NCBI GenBank assembly: GCA_016783145.1
Contig: JADHXD010000002.1
Span: 19,646-83,645 of the forward strand
Direction of reading: 5' to 3'
Length of the DNA stretch: 64,000 nucleotides
Origin: Anaerolineae bacterium
GTDB taxonomy: Bacteria; Chloroflexota; Anaerolineae; JAFGEY01
Position 1 is the stretch's first letter; every line of letters starts with the position of its first letter. The notes under the pieces were generated by a model that was given only the letters and a program-made list of their open reading frames with translations, was not told where the DNA came from and made no database searches. This document shows, piece by piece, positions 7,591 through 17,339 of the stretch. A program made the translations under genes and the position numbers.

Positions 7591-9420
7591 ATGCCCGAGT
7601 CGCCTTACCAGTTTGACCTCGTTGTGCACGCCACACACGAGGCAGGCGTCAAAGTCGGAGGCATTGGTGCCGTGTTTGACGGGCTGCTCAGTACGCGCGC
7701 CTACGGCGAACACGTGGGACGCACGGTTCTGGTCGGCCCCATGACTACGAGTGACAAAGTGGAAATGGAGCGGCTGACGGCGCCGCGAAACCAGCTCCGA
7801 GTCATCTATTCTTCCTACCATGGCATAGACCGAGCTGTTTCCACTCTGCGTGGCCGCCTGCGCGCGATCGAACGCCAGCACCACGTCAGGCTTCTCTACG
7901 GCACGCGCGCGTTCGGCACAGCCCGCCACGAGATCATTCTCGTAGATGGCAGCCAGGCCTCACCGTCACGACTCAATGCCTTCAAGTCTGGCCTGTACCG
8001 TCACTTTGGCATTCGTTCTGATCTCTATGAAAGCCATCCCGAGTACAGTCTCCACGTCAATGCCGCAGAGCCCGCGTATCGCGCCCTGCAAGCAGTTGTG
8101 AACGGGACCCGGGGCCGGCGATTCATCATCGCTCACGAATTCATGGGTCTGCCTCTCTGCTACTGTGCCATCATGCGTGACCCCGGCACATACGACACCG
8201 TCTTCTACGGGCACGAGGTCGCCACTGTGCGCCCGATCGTTGAGTCACACCCTGGGCACGACACCATGTTTTACAGCGTTCTCGGCCAGGCGCAACAGGA
8301 GGGACAGTTTCTGGAAGACGTGTTCGGCGACCAGTCGCACTTTTTCAAGCACGGGCTGATCCGCCCGGCGGCGAGCTACTGTGACAACATCTTTGCTGTG
8401 GGTGACTTTGTCGTGCAGGAGATGCGTTTTCTCGACGCAAACTGGAAAAGGGCCAACATCGACCTGGTGTACAACGGCGTGCCCAGTCACGAGATCGGCC
8501 TGGAAGAGAAGCGAGTCTCTCGGTCTCGACTCCAGCAGTACTGCACCAACCTCCTGGGATATCGCCCCGATCACGTGTTCACACACGTCACCCGCTTCAT
8601 TCCCTCCAAGGGCCTTTGGCGCGACATCCGTGTGATGGAGGCCCTGGCACCGCTTCTGGAGCGTCAGGGCAAGAGCGCAGTGCTGTTCATCCTCTCCAGC
8701 ATCATCCCCGTGGGGCGTCCCCCAGAAGCGATCTTGCAGATGGAAGCTCAGTACGGCTGGCCGGTCAATCACCGCGACGTTCCGATCCAGGTAGATGGCC
8801 AGGATGTGCCCGACCTTGTCAGTCACGAGATCCCCTTCTACCGGGCCATCGAGCAGTTCAATCAGGTGGCAGGAAACGCTCAGATCGTCCTGGTCAACCA
8901 GTTCGGCTGGAGTCAGGACCGCTGCGGCAAGCGTATGCCCCAGGAGATGTCGTTCATCGACATCCGCCAGGGCTCCGATCTCGAGTTCGGCCAGAGCGTG
9001 TACGAACCCTTTGGCATCGCTCAGGTCGAACCACTGAGCTTTGGTGCACTGTGCGTGATCTCTAGTGTATGCGGCTGCTTGGGCTTCATCCGCCAAGTCG
9101 GTGGGTTGGACAAGCTCAATGTCATCGTCGCTGACTATACGATGACTGGCCGGCTGGGGGAAGGCTTGGATACGGCCCTGTCCATCGATCAGAAGCGTCG
9201 CAATCAGATCGAGGCTGTCCAGGCCGAGCTCGTTGCAGCACAGATCTCCGATCGCCTGCCTCAGGATGACAGAGCGGCTCACAGTATCCTCAAGGAGGGA
9301 TATGCCTTGAGCAAACAGATGAGTTGGGAGGTAGTCGCTCGTGACTACTTGATTCCAGGCCTGGCACGCGCAGCACAAAAAGCCAGACCACCAGCAACGG
9401 TGAGACAAGACTCATGTTGA
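7591..9420 (+). CDS. Glycogen/starch synthase-like glycosyltransferase
   Basis: This 609-residue GT-B type protein starts with [12 protein letters not shown] (about 18-28). This is the Lys-containing ADP-glucose loop (KVGGL in GT5 glycogen synthases). It has the C-terminal donor motif [18 protein letters not shown], matching the EPCGL/E-x7-E region of GT5. It is longer than the usual 480-residue GlgA and shares little else with it, so it is called synthase-like. Its stop overlaps the start of glgC, whose product makes ADP-glucose, which strongly suggests ADP-glucose as donor and alpha-1,4-glucan as product. GGGAAGG 6 nt upstream supports the ATG at 7591. Transcription probably starts near 7375. 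Confidence 0.8.
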   Translation: MPESPYQFDLVVHATHEAGVKVGGIGAVFDGLLSTRAYGEHVGRTVLVGPMTTSDKVEMERLTAPRNQLRVIYSSYHGIDRAVSTLRGRLRAIERQHHVRLLYGTRAFGTARHEIILVDGSQASPSRLNAFKSGLYRHFGIRSDLYESHPEYSLHVNAAEPAYRALQAVVNGTRGRRFIIAHEFMGLPLCYCAIMRDPGTYDTVFYGHEVATVRPIVESHPGHDTMFYSVLGQAQQEGQFLEDVFGDQSHFFKHGLIRPAASYCDNIFAVGDFVVQEMRFLDANWKRANIDLVYNGVPSHEIGLEEKRVSRSRLQQYCTNLLGYRPDHVFTHVTRFIPSKGLWRDIRVMEALAPLLERQGKSAVLFILSSIIPVGRPPEAILQMEAQYGWPVNHRDVPIQVDGQDVPDLVSHEIPFYRAIEQFNQVAGNAQIVLVNQFGWSQDRCGKRMPQEMSFIDIRQGSDLEFGQSVYEPFGIAQVEPLSFGALCVISSVCGCLGFIRQVGGLDKLNVIVADYTMTGRLGEGLDTALSIDQKRRNQIEAVQAELVAAQISDRLPQDDRAAHSILKEGYALSKQMSWEVVARDYLIPGLARAAQKARPPATVRQDSC

Positions 9421-10712
9421 GCGCCCTGGCGATGATCCTTGCGGGAGGACAGGGCACTCGTCTGAGCATTCTGGCGCAGAAGCGTGCGAAACCGGCAGTG
9501 CCCTTTGCCGGCAAGTACCGCATCATTGACTTTCCCTTGTCCAATTGCGTCAATTCGGGAATCACCACGGTCGGTATCCTGACCCAATACCGCCCACGAT
9601 CCCTCAACGATCACATCCGCAACGGAAGGCCATGGGATCTGGACAGAATGAGCGGCGGCGTGGTCCTCCTCCAACCCTACCAGGTTTCGACCGAGGACTG
9701 CGCTTGGTATCGAGGCACGGCGGAGGCGATTCACTACAACCTGGACTTTGTCCACAGCTACGCTCCACGCTGGACGATCATCCTTTCCGGCGATCACGTC
9801 TACAAGATGGACTATAGCCGCCTGCTGCGCTACCACGAAGAGACCGGCGCCGACATGACCGTTTGTGCGATCCGAGTGCCAATGGCTGAGGCACCGCGGT
9901 TTGGGATTCTGGGCCTGAGTAGTGCGCGGCCCGGACGCGTAGCCACGTTCCAGGAAAAGCCTTCACATCCAGAAAGCGACCTGGCTTCGATGGGGATCTA
10001 TGTGTTTGATACCCAGGTCTTGACACATATGCTGGAAAGGGATGCCTCCATAGACACCTCTTCGCACGACTTTGGCAGGGACATCCTCCCCGCGATGATA
10101 GCAGACGACTATCAGGTCTTCTGCTACGAGTTCAGCCACTACTGGGTAGACGTGGGCACGGTGCAGGCCTACTGGGAAGCGCATATGGACTTGCTGGACG
10201 AGGACGTACCTCTGGACCTACAGGATCGGTCCTGGATCATCCACACGCGCAGCGAGGAGCGCCCACCGGTCAATGTGCGCACGGGTGCATCTATCGGGCA
10301 CAGCCTGATCTCCGACGGATGCGTGATCGAGGGTGCGGTCGAGTACTCTGTTCTCTCGCCCGGGGTACGCATCAAGCCGGGCGCCATCGTTCGGAACTCT
10401 ATCGTTATGACGGACACGGTGATCGACGAGATGGCGGTTATCGATCGGGCGATCATTGACAAGAACGTGCGCGTTGGCGCGAGGGCTCAGGTTGGCGTTG
10501 GGCAGGACCTGAAAACGCCCAATAGGGCCGACCCACGACTGGACACCGGGCTCACGCTGATCGGCAAGAATGCAGTCATCTCCGGGGGAACCATCATTGG
10601 ACGCAACTGTGTCATCGCCAGTGACACATCCGCAGCAGAGCGCGCCGGTCGCATCATAGCCAGTGGCGAGACGATCGGCGGCACTGAAGGAGCCACAGGA
10701 GGATTCCGCTAG
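9414..10712 (+). CDS. glgC: Glucose-1-phosphate adenylyltransferase (ADP-glucose pyrophosphorylase)
   Basis: This 432-residue enzyme makes ADP-glucose from glucose-1-phosphate and ATP, the committing step of bacterial glycogen synthesis. Visible are the nucleotide loop LAGGQGTRL near the N-terminus, [22 protein letters not shown] (split here: allosteric/catalytic region and PLSN), [15 protein letters not shown] and a C-terminal left-handed beta-helix rich in hexapeptide repeats (for example [18 protein letters not shown]). The length is normal for GlgC. It starts inside the last codons of the preceding synthase-like gene (7-nt overlap), indicating translational coupling. A GH57 enzyme follows. 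Confidence 0.95.
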   Translation: MLSALAMILAGGQGTRLSILAQKRAKPAVPFAGKYRIIDFPLSNCVNSGITTVGILTQYRPRSLNDHIRNGRPWDLDRMSGGVVLLQPYQVSTEDCAWYRGTAEAIHYNLDFVHSYAPRWTIILSGDHVYKMDYSRLLRYHEETGADMTVCAIRVPMAEAPRFGILGLSSARPGRVATFQEKPSHPESDLASMGIYVFDTQVLTHMLERDASIDTSSHDFGRDILPAMIADDYQVFCYEFSHYWVDVGTVQAYWEAHMDLLDEDVPLDLQDRSWIIHTRSEERPPVNVRTGASIGHSLISDGCVIEGAVEYSVLSPGVRIKPGAIVRNSIVMTDTVIDEMAVIDRAIIDKNVRVGARAQVGVGQDLKTPNRADPRLDTGLTLIGKNAVISGGTIIGRNCVIASDTSAAERAGRIIASGETIGGTEGATGGFR

Positions 10713-10829
10713 ACGTCAGAAAACAACAGTGGCACGTGCGCAATGCCCGACACGTTCCTGTCCATTGGGCACGCACGCTCTGTGGATACTGCCACACCAT
10801 ACCCTACATCGCAGAGGACAAACATCGCA

Positions 10830-12224
10830 ATGACCGAGCTCACCATGTGCATTCACGGGCATTTCTACCAACCACCACGGGAGAACCCATTCACGGGTCT
10901 CATCCCGCCCGAGCCAGGAGCAGAGCCTTTCGAGAACTTTAACGAAAAGATCCACAGCGAGTGCTACAGACCCAACGCGGAACTGGGGAACTTTGAGCTG
11001 ATCAGCTTCAACTTTGGCCCCACTCTAGCGCATTGGTTAGAAGCGCAGTTCCCGGTCACCCACGATCGCATCGTGATGTCTGACAAACGCCATCGCCGAA
11101 CGTTCGGTGTAGGAAACGGCATGGCTCAGGCCTACAACCATACCATTCTTCCTCTAGCCAGGCATCGTGACAAGGCGACCCAGATCAGGTGGGGAATCGC
11201 TGACTTTGCCCATCGGTTTGGGCACGCGCCAGAGGGGATGTGGCTGCCCGAAATGGCCGCCGACATCGATACCCTGGCGGCCATGCAGAGCCTGGGATTG
11301 CGCTACACCCTCCTGTGCCCGCACCAGGTCCGCGATCCGAATGGGGACTGGGTGGACAGCAGGATGCCGCACTATGTTCGCTTGTCTGACAACCGGTACT
11401 TGACCGTCTTTCTGCGCGATGAGCAGATGTCCAATCGGCTGGCATTCGATCCCGGGCTCACGGCCAGTGCGGCGCACTTTGCGGACTGGTGCCGGGACAC
11501 GGCACACACGGACAGCGGGCTGTTCATCATCGCCACCGATGGCGAGACATTCGGCCATCACCAGCACCGGCGGCAGCACTTTTTGCGCTCCCTTTTGCGG
11601 ACGGAGGCCAGCCGCGTCGGGTTCCAAGTCACAACTCCCGGAGGATATCTCCGCCGACATTCTCCGACGCGGGATGTCGTGCTCGTAGAACAGACTGCGT
11701 GGAGCTGCGCCCACGGTCTGGCCCGCTGGAATACAGGCTGTGCATGCACGTCGGGAGATCAGCGGTGGAAGCTGCGCCTGCGCACGGCGTTCGATCGCCT
11801 TGCAGGCAGCGTTGATGCGCTCTACGAGAACGAGTGCCGCGCGTGGATTGATGCACCATGGAAGTTGCGCGACGGCTACATCAATGTCATGCTGGGCATC
11901 ATCGAAGGACCTGATCTACTGCGGCAGTTCTCTTCCCGAGCCATACCCACTGAAGCGACCCGTCGGCTCTTGCATCTGTTGGAGGCAGAACGTTACTGTC
12001 AAGCCATGTATACCTCGTGTGGCTTGTACTTTGAGGATCTCGGCCGGATCGAGACCCGGAACAACATTGCCTATGCGTCCATGTCGGTAGACCAGGTCAA
12101 GCTGGCGACGGGCTTGGACCTGTCCCCCGGCCTTCGCAGCGATCTGGCTGCAGCAAAAAGCTGGGTCACCCAAGAGACAGGCCAGGACATATACGACAAT
12201 GTGGTCGCACACAGGCGAGCATAG
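10830..12224 (+). CDS. Glycoside hydrolase family 57 protein with DUF3536-like C-terminus
   Basis: The protein has 464 residues. It begins with the GH57 hallmark MCIHGHFYQPPRENPF. The segment GMWLPEMAAD carries the likely nucleophile Glu and IATDGETFGHHQ the likely acid Asp. After about residue 280 the segments SCAHGLARWNTGCAC and LLHLLEAERYCQAMYTS resemble the DUF3536 extension often attached to GH57. GH57 enzymes act on alpha-glucans (amylase, 4-alpha-glucanotransferase or branching activities); which applies is not visible. The longer frame from 10743 is rejected because family similarity starts at the ATG at 10830, which has AGAGGA 11 nt upstream. It is the third gene of the alpha-glucan operon. 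Confidence 0.85.
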   Translation: MTELTMCIHGHFYQPPRENPFTGLIPPEPGAEPFENFNEKIHSECYRPNAELGNFELISFNFGPTLAHWLEAQFPVTHDRIVMSDKRHRRTFGVGNGMAQAYNHTILPLARHRDKATQIRWGIADFAHRFGHAPEGMWLPEMAADIDTLAAMQSLGLRYTLLCPHQVRDPNGDWVDSRMPHYVRLSDNRYLTVFLRDEQMSNRLAFDPGLTASAAHFADWCRDTAHTDSGLFIIATDGETFGHHQHRRQHFLRSLLRTEASRVGFQVTTPGGYLRRHSPTRDVVLVEQTAWSCAHGLARWNTGCACTSGDQRWKLRLRTAFDRLAGSVDALYENECRAWIDAPWKLRDGYINVMLGIIEGPDLLRQFSSRAIPTEATRRLLHLLEAERYCQAMYTSCGLYFEDLGRIETRNNIAYASMSVDQVKLATGLDLSPGLRSDLAAAKSWVTQETGQDIYDNVVAHRRA

Positions 12225-12236
12225 GTTCAGTGTGAG

Positions 12237-14528
12237 ATGAGCGAGCCTTCACCCGATTTTGGCGCGATACTAGGTCCCACTGGCCCGCTGGCGCGGGCGC
12301 TGGGCGAGTACGAACATCGCCCAGCACAGATCAGGATGGCAGAGACGGTTTGGCAGGCGATTGCCTCGCAGCAAGATGCGCTGATCGAGGCAGGGACAGG
12401 CACGGGGAAGAGCATCGCATACCTTGCTCCCATTCTGCTCAGCGAGAAAACCCTGATCATCTCCACTGCGAACAAGGCGCTCCAGAGTCAGCTCTATGAC
12501 AAGGATGTGCCCCTGGTCCGGAATGCCCTGGGCCTGGAGTTTGACACGGTGCTGATCAAAGGACGGCAGAACTATGTCTGCCGCCGCAAATACCAGGTCG
12601 AACTTCCACAGCAGCGGGTCTTTGCCCAGATGGATGGCACCCAGGTGTACGACCTCGATGAACTCGATGACTGGGTCCGCGGCACAGAGTCGGGCGATCT
12701 TGAGGAGCTCCGTTTTGTCCTCGATCCCGATACCCACAGCCACATCACCTGCCCAGCAGATGAGTGCCTGCACGGTGACTGCCTGTACTATGGCCGCTGC
12801 TTTGTGATGAGAATCCGCCAGAAAGCCGCCGAGGCACGGGTCGTGATCACCAATCACCACTTGCTGATCACCGACCTTCAGCTACGAACGATGGGCGGAC
12901 TGGCCCTTCCCGACACCGACCTCATCGTCTGCGATGAGGCGCACCAGATCGAAGACATCGCTACTTCCATCTTTGAGACCACTGCCAGCGACTACACCGT
13001 GCCCAGTCTGTTGCTCCGACGGTTGGTTCGCGAGCACACACCGTCCAAGACTCTCGAGGAATTGGCCTCACTGAACCGCCTGTTCTTCGAAGGGGTGCGA
13101 GCCTTCATGGAGGAGCCCACGTGCAAGCTCTCCGGGGACTGGCAAGAGGGAATCCGCCTGGGGCGCAGCCTCCGCGATTTGGCGAAATCGCTGGCTGGAC
13201 TAAACCCATACGGCGATAACCCGGATATGGAGGAGGAAAACACGCGCTTTGGCTTGGCTCTCCAGGCCATTCGCGCCGCAGCGGACAGCATCACCAGGGT
13301 CAGCAAAAGCAGCAAGGATGGAGAGGTCGTCCGCTTCGCCGAGCAGGCGCGGCAGCGACACGTGAGCTTGATCCTCCACGCCACCCCCATCTCTGCTGCC
13401 GAACCCCTGGGCAAGTTCCTGTTTGGCCCCAACACCGTGATCTGCACGTCGGCTACACTAGCCACGGGCGGCACATTCGAGCTGCTCAAGTCGCGCTGCG
13501 GCATTCCCGGAACGCCGCTCGAGTTGATTGGGGAGCCTGTATTTGACTTTGCCAAGCAGGCAGTGCTCTACCTTCCAGACCTGCGCACATACGACTGGCA
13601 GAACCGAGAGAAATACTTTGACGATGTTGCCGAGGAAACCTTCCGTCTGCTGGAGGTCAGTCGAGGGCGAGCATTCTGTCTATTTACCAGTTGGGCCGGC
13701 ATGCAGTATGTCTCTGATAGACTCCGCGAACGGCTGCCTTGGCCAGTGTTGGTCCAGGGCGAGCTTTCACGCCCCGAGCTGCTCCGGCTGTTCAAGAATA
13801 CGCCCCACGCTGTGCTCTTTGGGACCAAGTCCTTTTGGGAAGGCGTCGACGTGCCGGGAGATGCGCTGTCCTTGGTGATCATCGACAAGCTACCCTTTCC
13901 TTCTCCACGCGATCCCCTGCATGAGGCGCGCACAAGTCGCATCGATCAGGAGGGCGGCAGCTCCTTTGGAGAGTATACGCTGCCTTTGATGACCCTGGCA
14001 CTCAAGCAGGGATTCGGTCGACTGATCCGCACCAAGACGGACCGTGGAGTAGTAGCCATCCTCGACAGCAGGCTAGCAAAGAAACGTTACGGGGATTTGG
14101 TGATCCGTTCGCTGCCTCCTGCATACATGACCCATCGCTTCTCGGACGTGTATCGCTTCTTCTCGAACGAGCCCTTCGACGCGGACTATGCGTTGACGGT
14201 CTGGACAAACTCCGAGCAAGATGATGGCTCGCACTATCATTGGCAGCTCGCCAGTTTGCCAGACGGCCGACACAGAGAAGGCACGGGAATCGAGTCTTCC
14301 CCCTTTGCGGCCCGATGGGCAGGCGTATTGGCGGGAGTGAAGCGACTGCAGGAGGCAATCCACCGGGGAAACAAGCAAGCATCAAGTTTCAAGCTGGAGA
14401 TCCGGCTGCCTGGCATCAGCGGACAGGGCAGCCAGATCCTGAAGGCCGTGCAGCCCGACCTAAAGGTCAGACTGGACGCCTTCCGCGAGGTGCATGTCAT
14501 GACCCTGGAAGGCACGGCGGACCGATGA
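12237..14528 (+). CDS. dinG: DinG-family ATP-dependent DNA helicase
   Basis: This 763-residue superfamily 2 helicase of the XPD/DinG group has the Walker A motif EAGTGTGKS (51-59), the DEAH box (233-236), VVITNHHLL before it, and the C-terminal motifs SFWEGVDVPGD and QGFGRLIRT. Cysteines at about 115 (VCRRKY) and about 172-188 (CPADECLHGDCLYYGRC region) match the four Cys ligands of the 4Fe-4S cluster found in XPD-like helicases. No N-terminal exonuclease domain is present. DinG unwinds 5'-tailed duplexes, R-loops and quadruplexes and is linked to DNA damage tolerance. The ATG at 12237 follows the GH57 stop by 12 nt. The next gene overlaps its stop. Confidence 0.93.
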   Translation: MSEPSPDFGAILGPTGPLARALGEYEHRPAQIRMAETVWQAIASQQDALIEAGTGTGKSIAYLAPILLSEKTLIISTANKALQSQLYDKDVPLVRNALGLEFDTVLIKGRQNYVCRRKYQVELPQQRVFAQMDGTQVYDLDELDDWVRGTESGDLEELRFVLDPDTHSHITCPADECLHGDCLYYGRCFVMRIRQKAAEARVVITNHHLLITDLQLRTMGGLALPDTDLIVCDEAHQIEDIATSIFETTASDYTVPSLLLRRLVREHTPSKTLEELASLNRLFFEGVRAFMEEPTCKLSGDWQEGIRLGRSLRDLAKSLAGLNPYGDNPDMEEENTRFGLALQAIRAAADSITRVSKSSKDGEVVRFAEQARQRHVSLILHATPISAAEPLGKFLFGPNTVICTSATLATGGTFELLKSRCGIPGTPLELIGEPVFDFAKQAVLYLPDLRTYDWQNREKYFDDVAEETFRLLEVSRGRAFCLFTSWAGMQYVSDRLRERLPWPVLVQGELSRPELLRLFKNTPHAVLFGTKSFWEGVDVPGDALSLVIIDKLPFPSPRDPLHEARTSRIDQEGGSSFGEYTLPLMTLALKQGFGRLIRTKTDRGVVAILDSRLAKKRYGDLVIRSLPPAYMTHRFSDVYRFFSNEPFDADYALTVWTNSEQDDGSHYHWQLASLPDGRHREGTGIESSPFAARWAGVLAGVKRLQEAIHRGNKQASSFKLEIRLPGISGQGSQILKAVQPDLKVRLDAFREVHVMTLEGTADR

Positions 14529-14920
14529 TGGACCTGCCGGCGGTGCCCTCATCGGTACTGATCCACAGCGTACTCGGCTTGTACGCCCTCGCCTTTTTGG
14601 CTGGCGGCGTCTATCTGCTTGAGCAGAGAGTAGCGCGCATCCGTGATCAGTTCCCCAAGCACGGGCTTCTGGCAACGCTTTCCGGGTACGCAGCGCTGGG
14701 GATCGGTGGCCTGGCAGCTCTCTCTGTTTCCGGGAGCCTCGCCGCCTGGGGCGGCGACTTCCGCCTAGGAGCACTGGTCGCTACCGTGTCCGGTGTGGGG
14801 TACTGGGTATATCGCGCCTATACGGACACGACACCGCCAGGTCGCGTGCGTGATGCGGCGTTGGCGTTCGCTTGTGCCGCAGTAGCGCTGCTGACCGCTT
14901 GGTGGATCAGCACCATCTAG
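14525..14920 (+). CDS. Small four-helix membrane protein
   Basis: The 131-residue product starts at an ATG that overlaps the dinG stop (ATGA), so it is translationally coupled to dinG. Four hydrophobic segments are seen, at about residues 12-30, 48-66, 76-94 and 110-128, with few charged residues between. There is no recognised domain. The longer frame from 14240 lies inside dinG and is rejected. The function is unknown. Confidence 0.7.
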   Translation: MMDLPAVPSSVLIHSVLGLYALAFLAGGVYLLEQRVARIRDQFPKHGLLATLSGYAALGIGGLAALSVSGSLAAWGGDFRLGALVATVSGVGYWVYRAYTDTTPPGRVRDAALAFACAAVALLTAWWISTI

Positions 14921-14934
14921 ACAGAGGAGAGGTC

Positions 14935-15459
14935 ATGATCTACGGTGAGAAGACACGACTGCGCCGAATCGAGCGCCAGGACCTGGCCACCTTTGTGCGT
15001 TGGTTCAGCGATCCTCAGGTACGCGAATTCCTGGTCCTGAATCGGCCTATCTCGATGGCTGAAGAAGAACAGTGGTTCGAGAACCAACTCCGAGATCACA
15101 GCACCGAGATCTTTTCCATCGAGACAGCGGATAGCGAGCACATCGGCAACATCGGACTGCACAACATAAACTGGGTGCACCGGCACGCTGAATTGGGCAT
15201 CGTGCTGGGAGAAAAACAGTTCTGGGGTCAGGGCTATGGGAGTGACGCGATACGTACCTTGCTCAAATTCGCGTTCCAGGAACTGAACCTGCATCGCGTG
15301 TCACTCAGGGTGTACGAAGACAACGTCCGAGGGATTCGCGCCTACCAAAAGTGCGGCTTTGCACCAGAAGGACGGTCGAGAGAGGCGATCTATCGCAAAG
15401 GCAGATACTGTGACGAGCTGTTGATGAGCATCTTGAGACACGAGTTCGAGGGAGCATAG
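14935..15459 (+). CDS. GNAT acetyltransferase, RimJ/RimL-like
   Basis: This 174-residue protein has the GNAT fold of the RimJ/RimL/SpeG type. It has an N-terminal RLRRIERQDLATFVRWFSD, the acetyl-CoA loop ...GQGYGSDAIRTLL, and the C-terminal ENVRGIRAYQKCGF-like segment (here EDNVRGIRAYQKCGFAPEGR). Such enzymes acetylate amino groups of proteins, polyamines or antibiotics; the target cannot be read from sequence. The start at 14935 has GGAG about 8 nt upstream. It lies 14 nt after the small membrane protein and 3 nt before rnhB, so it belongs to the dinG-rnhB transcription unit. Confidence 0.9.
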   Translation: MIYGEKTRLRRIERQDLATFVRWFSDPQVREFLVLNRPISMAEEEQWFENQLRDHSTEIFSIETADSEHIGNIGLHNINWVHRHAELGIVLGEKQFWGQGYGSDAIRTLLKFAFQELNLHRVSLRVYEDNVRGIRAYQKCGFAPEGRSREAIYRKGRYCDELLMSILRHEFEGA

Positions 15460-15462
15460 GCG

Positions 15463-16134
15463 GTGAACCTATCTCCAACCCTCAATGAGGAACGCATCCT
15501 GCTGCACAGAGGGTACACACGTCTTGCGGGTCTGGACGAAGCAGGACGGGGCGCGTGGGCCGGACCCGTCTCGGCGGCAGCCGTCATGCTTCCTGTGACC
15601 GATCCTCTGCTACCGGAGCGGTTGCGCGGCGTGCGTGACTCGAAGCTCTGTACGCCTCGCCAACGCGACCTGCTCTACGAGCAGGTCTGCCAAGTAGCAC
15701 TCTCCTGGTCAGTGGCTCTCATACCTGCGCTCCGCATCGATGACATCGGCATCGTTGCTGCTACACGGGAAGCCATGCAAGAGGCCGTCTCCCAGCTTGA
15801 TCCCCCGCCGCACGCCCTGCTGATCGATGCCCTGAGCCTGCCATCCATCGATCTTCCCCAGCGATCACTCAACAAGGGCGACGTTACCTGTCTATCCATC
15901 GCGGCAGCATCCATCGTTGCCAAGGTGACCCGCGATCGGTGGATGATCGCCGCCGGACAAGCATATCCGAGGTACGGCTTTGCCAAGCACAAGGGATACG
16001 GCACCCAACACCACTGGCATGCACTACAGGAAATGGGCCCACTGGACCTACATCGCTGGTACTTTGCGCCGGTCTCGGCAACAGCCGAGAGAATGGGGAT
16101 AGATTCTCCACGCTTACAACGGCGCGCCAAGTAG
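15463..16134 (+). CDS. rnhB: Ribonuclease HII
   Basis: This 223-residue enzyme removes the RNA strand or single ribonucleotides from RNA-DNA hybrids. The N-terminal LAGLDEAGRG holds the first catalytic pair (Asp25, Glu26). The segments LIDALSLPSIDLP and SIAAASIVAKVTRDRWM carry the further acidic site and the conserved Ala/Ser-rich helix, and YGFAKHKGYGT matches the YxFxxHKGYGT signature. Translation starts at a GTG 3 nt after the GNAT stop. The length is normal. Together with DinG upstream it suggests a hybrid or R-loop removal pairing, although co-transcription alone is weak evidence. Confidence 0.95.
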   Translation: MNLSPTLNEERILLHRGYTRLAGLDEAGRGAWAGPVSAAAVMLPVTDPLLPERLRGVRDSKLCTPRQRDLLYEQVCQVALSWSVALIPALRIDDIGIVAATREAMQEAVSQLDPPPHALLIDALSLPSIDLPQRSLNKGDVTCLSIAAASIVAKVTRDRWMIAAGQAYPRYGFAKHKGYGTQHHWHALQEMGPLDLHRWYFAPVSATAERMGIDSPRLQRRAK

Positions 16135-16135
16135 T

Positions 16136-16168
16136 GCCATCCGCGAGCCGATCGGATCGCCGGATGCC
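16136..16168. terminator. Possible bidirectional terminator hairpin
   Basis: Between the convergent rnhB and HTH genes, GCCATCCGCGA and TCGCCGGATGC pair with a single bulge around a GATC-containing centre. There is no clear T-run. The position between tail-to-tail genes suggests a transcript end. Confidence 0.3.
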
Positions 16169-16199
16169 ATGCTGCACACTGATGCGAGTCGCTCGCCTC

Positions 16200-16409
16200 C
16201 TAACCCTCTGATGGCTTGCCAAGATTACGCATAGAGCGCTTCTCAATCCACTCTTCCAGCAGATCACGTTTCACCCGCCACTGCCTGCCCAACTTCAGAG
16301 CCGGGATCGCTCCCTCGCGAGCAAGACGACGCACAGTGAGTTCATGCAGTCCCAAGTACCGCGCCACCTGAGAGATCGTCATAATCTGCGGAAAGCTCTC
16401 GTTTTCCAT
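16200..16409 (-). CDS. Excisionase-type helix-turn-helix DNA-binding protein
   Basis: This 69-residue protein is almost entirely one HTH_17/excisionase domain: ISQVARYLGLHELTVRRLAREG for the helix-turn-helix (about 12-33) and the wing segment PALKLGRQWRVKRDLLEEWI. Such small MerR-like domains bind DNA as regulators or as phage and plasmid accessory factors. No integrase or att-like site lies nearby, so a regulator is more likely. AAAGGACG about 8 nt upstream supports the ATG at 16409. It follows the homocysteine methyltransferase gene by 31 nt on the same strand. Confidence 0.85.
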   Translation of the reverse strand: MENESFPQIMTISQVARYLGLHELTVRRLAREGAIPALKLGRQWRVKRDLLEEWIEKRSMRNLGKPSEG

Positions 16410-16440
16410 CGTGTTCGTCCTTTCTTCTCACACCTTGACT

Positions 16441-17316
16441 CTACGAGCGCAGGACGGCCGCGAGCGCGGCAATGTGCTCGGGCGAACTACCACAGCATCC
16501 CCCGATGACCTGGGCGCCCAGTTCGACCAGGCGCGGAGCGTGAGCGGCAAAGTCCTCCGGGCCCAGGTCAAACACGGTCTCCCCACCTTCGAGGCGTGGC
16601 AGGCCAGCGTTGGGCTTGGCGATCAACACGGCCTTTGCGAGCACGGAACGCATGCCGGTCAGGACAGGGGTCATGACCTCCAGGCCCTCTCCGCAATTTC
16701 CGCCGATGGCAGCCAGTCCCATTGGCCAAAGTGTCTCCGCCGCCTGCTCTGGGGTCACGCCCATCATGGTCCGTCCGCCACGACCAAAGCTGAGCGAGCA
16801 GAAAACCGGCAGGTCTGTGGCTTGGTGTGCTCCTTCGACTGCGGCTCGTGCCTCGTTCAGATCGCTCATCGTCTCGATCCAGATCAGATCCACCCCACCC
16901 TCAGCCAAAGCCCGGGCCTGCTCAGCGAACACCTGGACAGCATCTTCATAGCCCAACATCCCGTAAGGCTCCATCAGTTCGCCGGTAGGGCCGATGTCTC
17001 CAGCGGCATAGGCGCAACCGCCTGCTTCCCTGGAAGCGAGGCCCGCAGCCGCCCGGCTCAGCTCCACCGTGCGCTCCCCCAACCCGCCTACCCGGTCGAG
17101 CTTGACTCGGCTGCCGCCGAACGTGTTGGTCAAGATGACCTCCGACCCGGCATCCAGGTACGCGCGATGGAGCGCGCGCACGGCATCGGGGTTCTCTGCA
17201 TTCCACAGTTCTGGTGCGACACCCGACGGCAGTCCCAAGGACTGAAGCATCGTACCCGTGGCGCCATCGGCGATGAGGGAAGAGCCCTCCTCAAGATACG
17301 TCATCAAATCGCGCAA
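16441..17316 (-). CDS. Homocysteine S-methyltransferase family protein
   Basis: This protein of about 291 residues is a Zn-dependent TIM-barrel homocysteine methyltransferase, like BHMT, MmuM or the first domain of MetH. It begins with the signature LIADGATGTML. The zinc cysteines are in GGNCGEG and in GGCCGSSPEHI near the C-terminus. Enzymes of this group use betaine, S-methylmethionine or methyl-folate; the donor is unknown because only the homocysteine domain is present. The start is probably the TTG at 17316, because GGAGG lies 8 nt before it; an ATG at 17304 would remove four residues. The frame from 17421 overlaps the upstream gene and is rejected. It follows the rhodanese-like lipoprotein gene by 23 nt. 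Confidence 0.85.
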   Translation of the reverse strand: MRDLMTYLEEGSSLIADGATGTMLQSLGLPSGVAPELWNAENPDAVRALHRAYLDAGSEVILTNTFGGSRVKLDRVGGLGERTVELSRAAAGLASREAGGCAYAAGDIGPTGELMEPYGMLGYEDAVQVFAEQARALAEGGVDLIWIETMSDLNEARAAVEGAHQATDLPVFCSLSFGRGGRTMMGVTPEQAAETLWPMGLAAIGGNCGEGLEVMTPVLTGMRSVLAKAVLIAKPNAGLPRLEGGETVFDLGPEDFAAHAPRLVELGAQVIGGCCGSSPEHIAALAAVLRS

Positions 17317-17339
17317 AGTCCTTTCCTCCAGAAAAGGCT

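Noticed and set aside
7273..7929. Upstream 219 codons of the frame containing the GalT-like protein
   Set aside because: They overlap the divergent promoter and the start of the synthase-like gene, and show no similarity to the family.
10743..10829. Upstream extension of the GH57 protein
   Set aside because: The 29 extra codons have no family similarity, and the GH57 start motif begins at the ATG at 10830.
16200..16409. Phage or plasmid excisionase in an integrated element
   Set aside because: No integrase, att-like repeat or other phage gene lies nearby. The neighbours are chromosomal metabolic genes.
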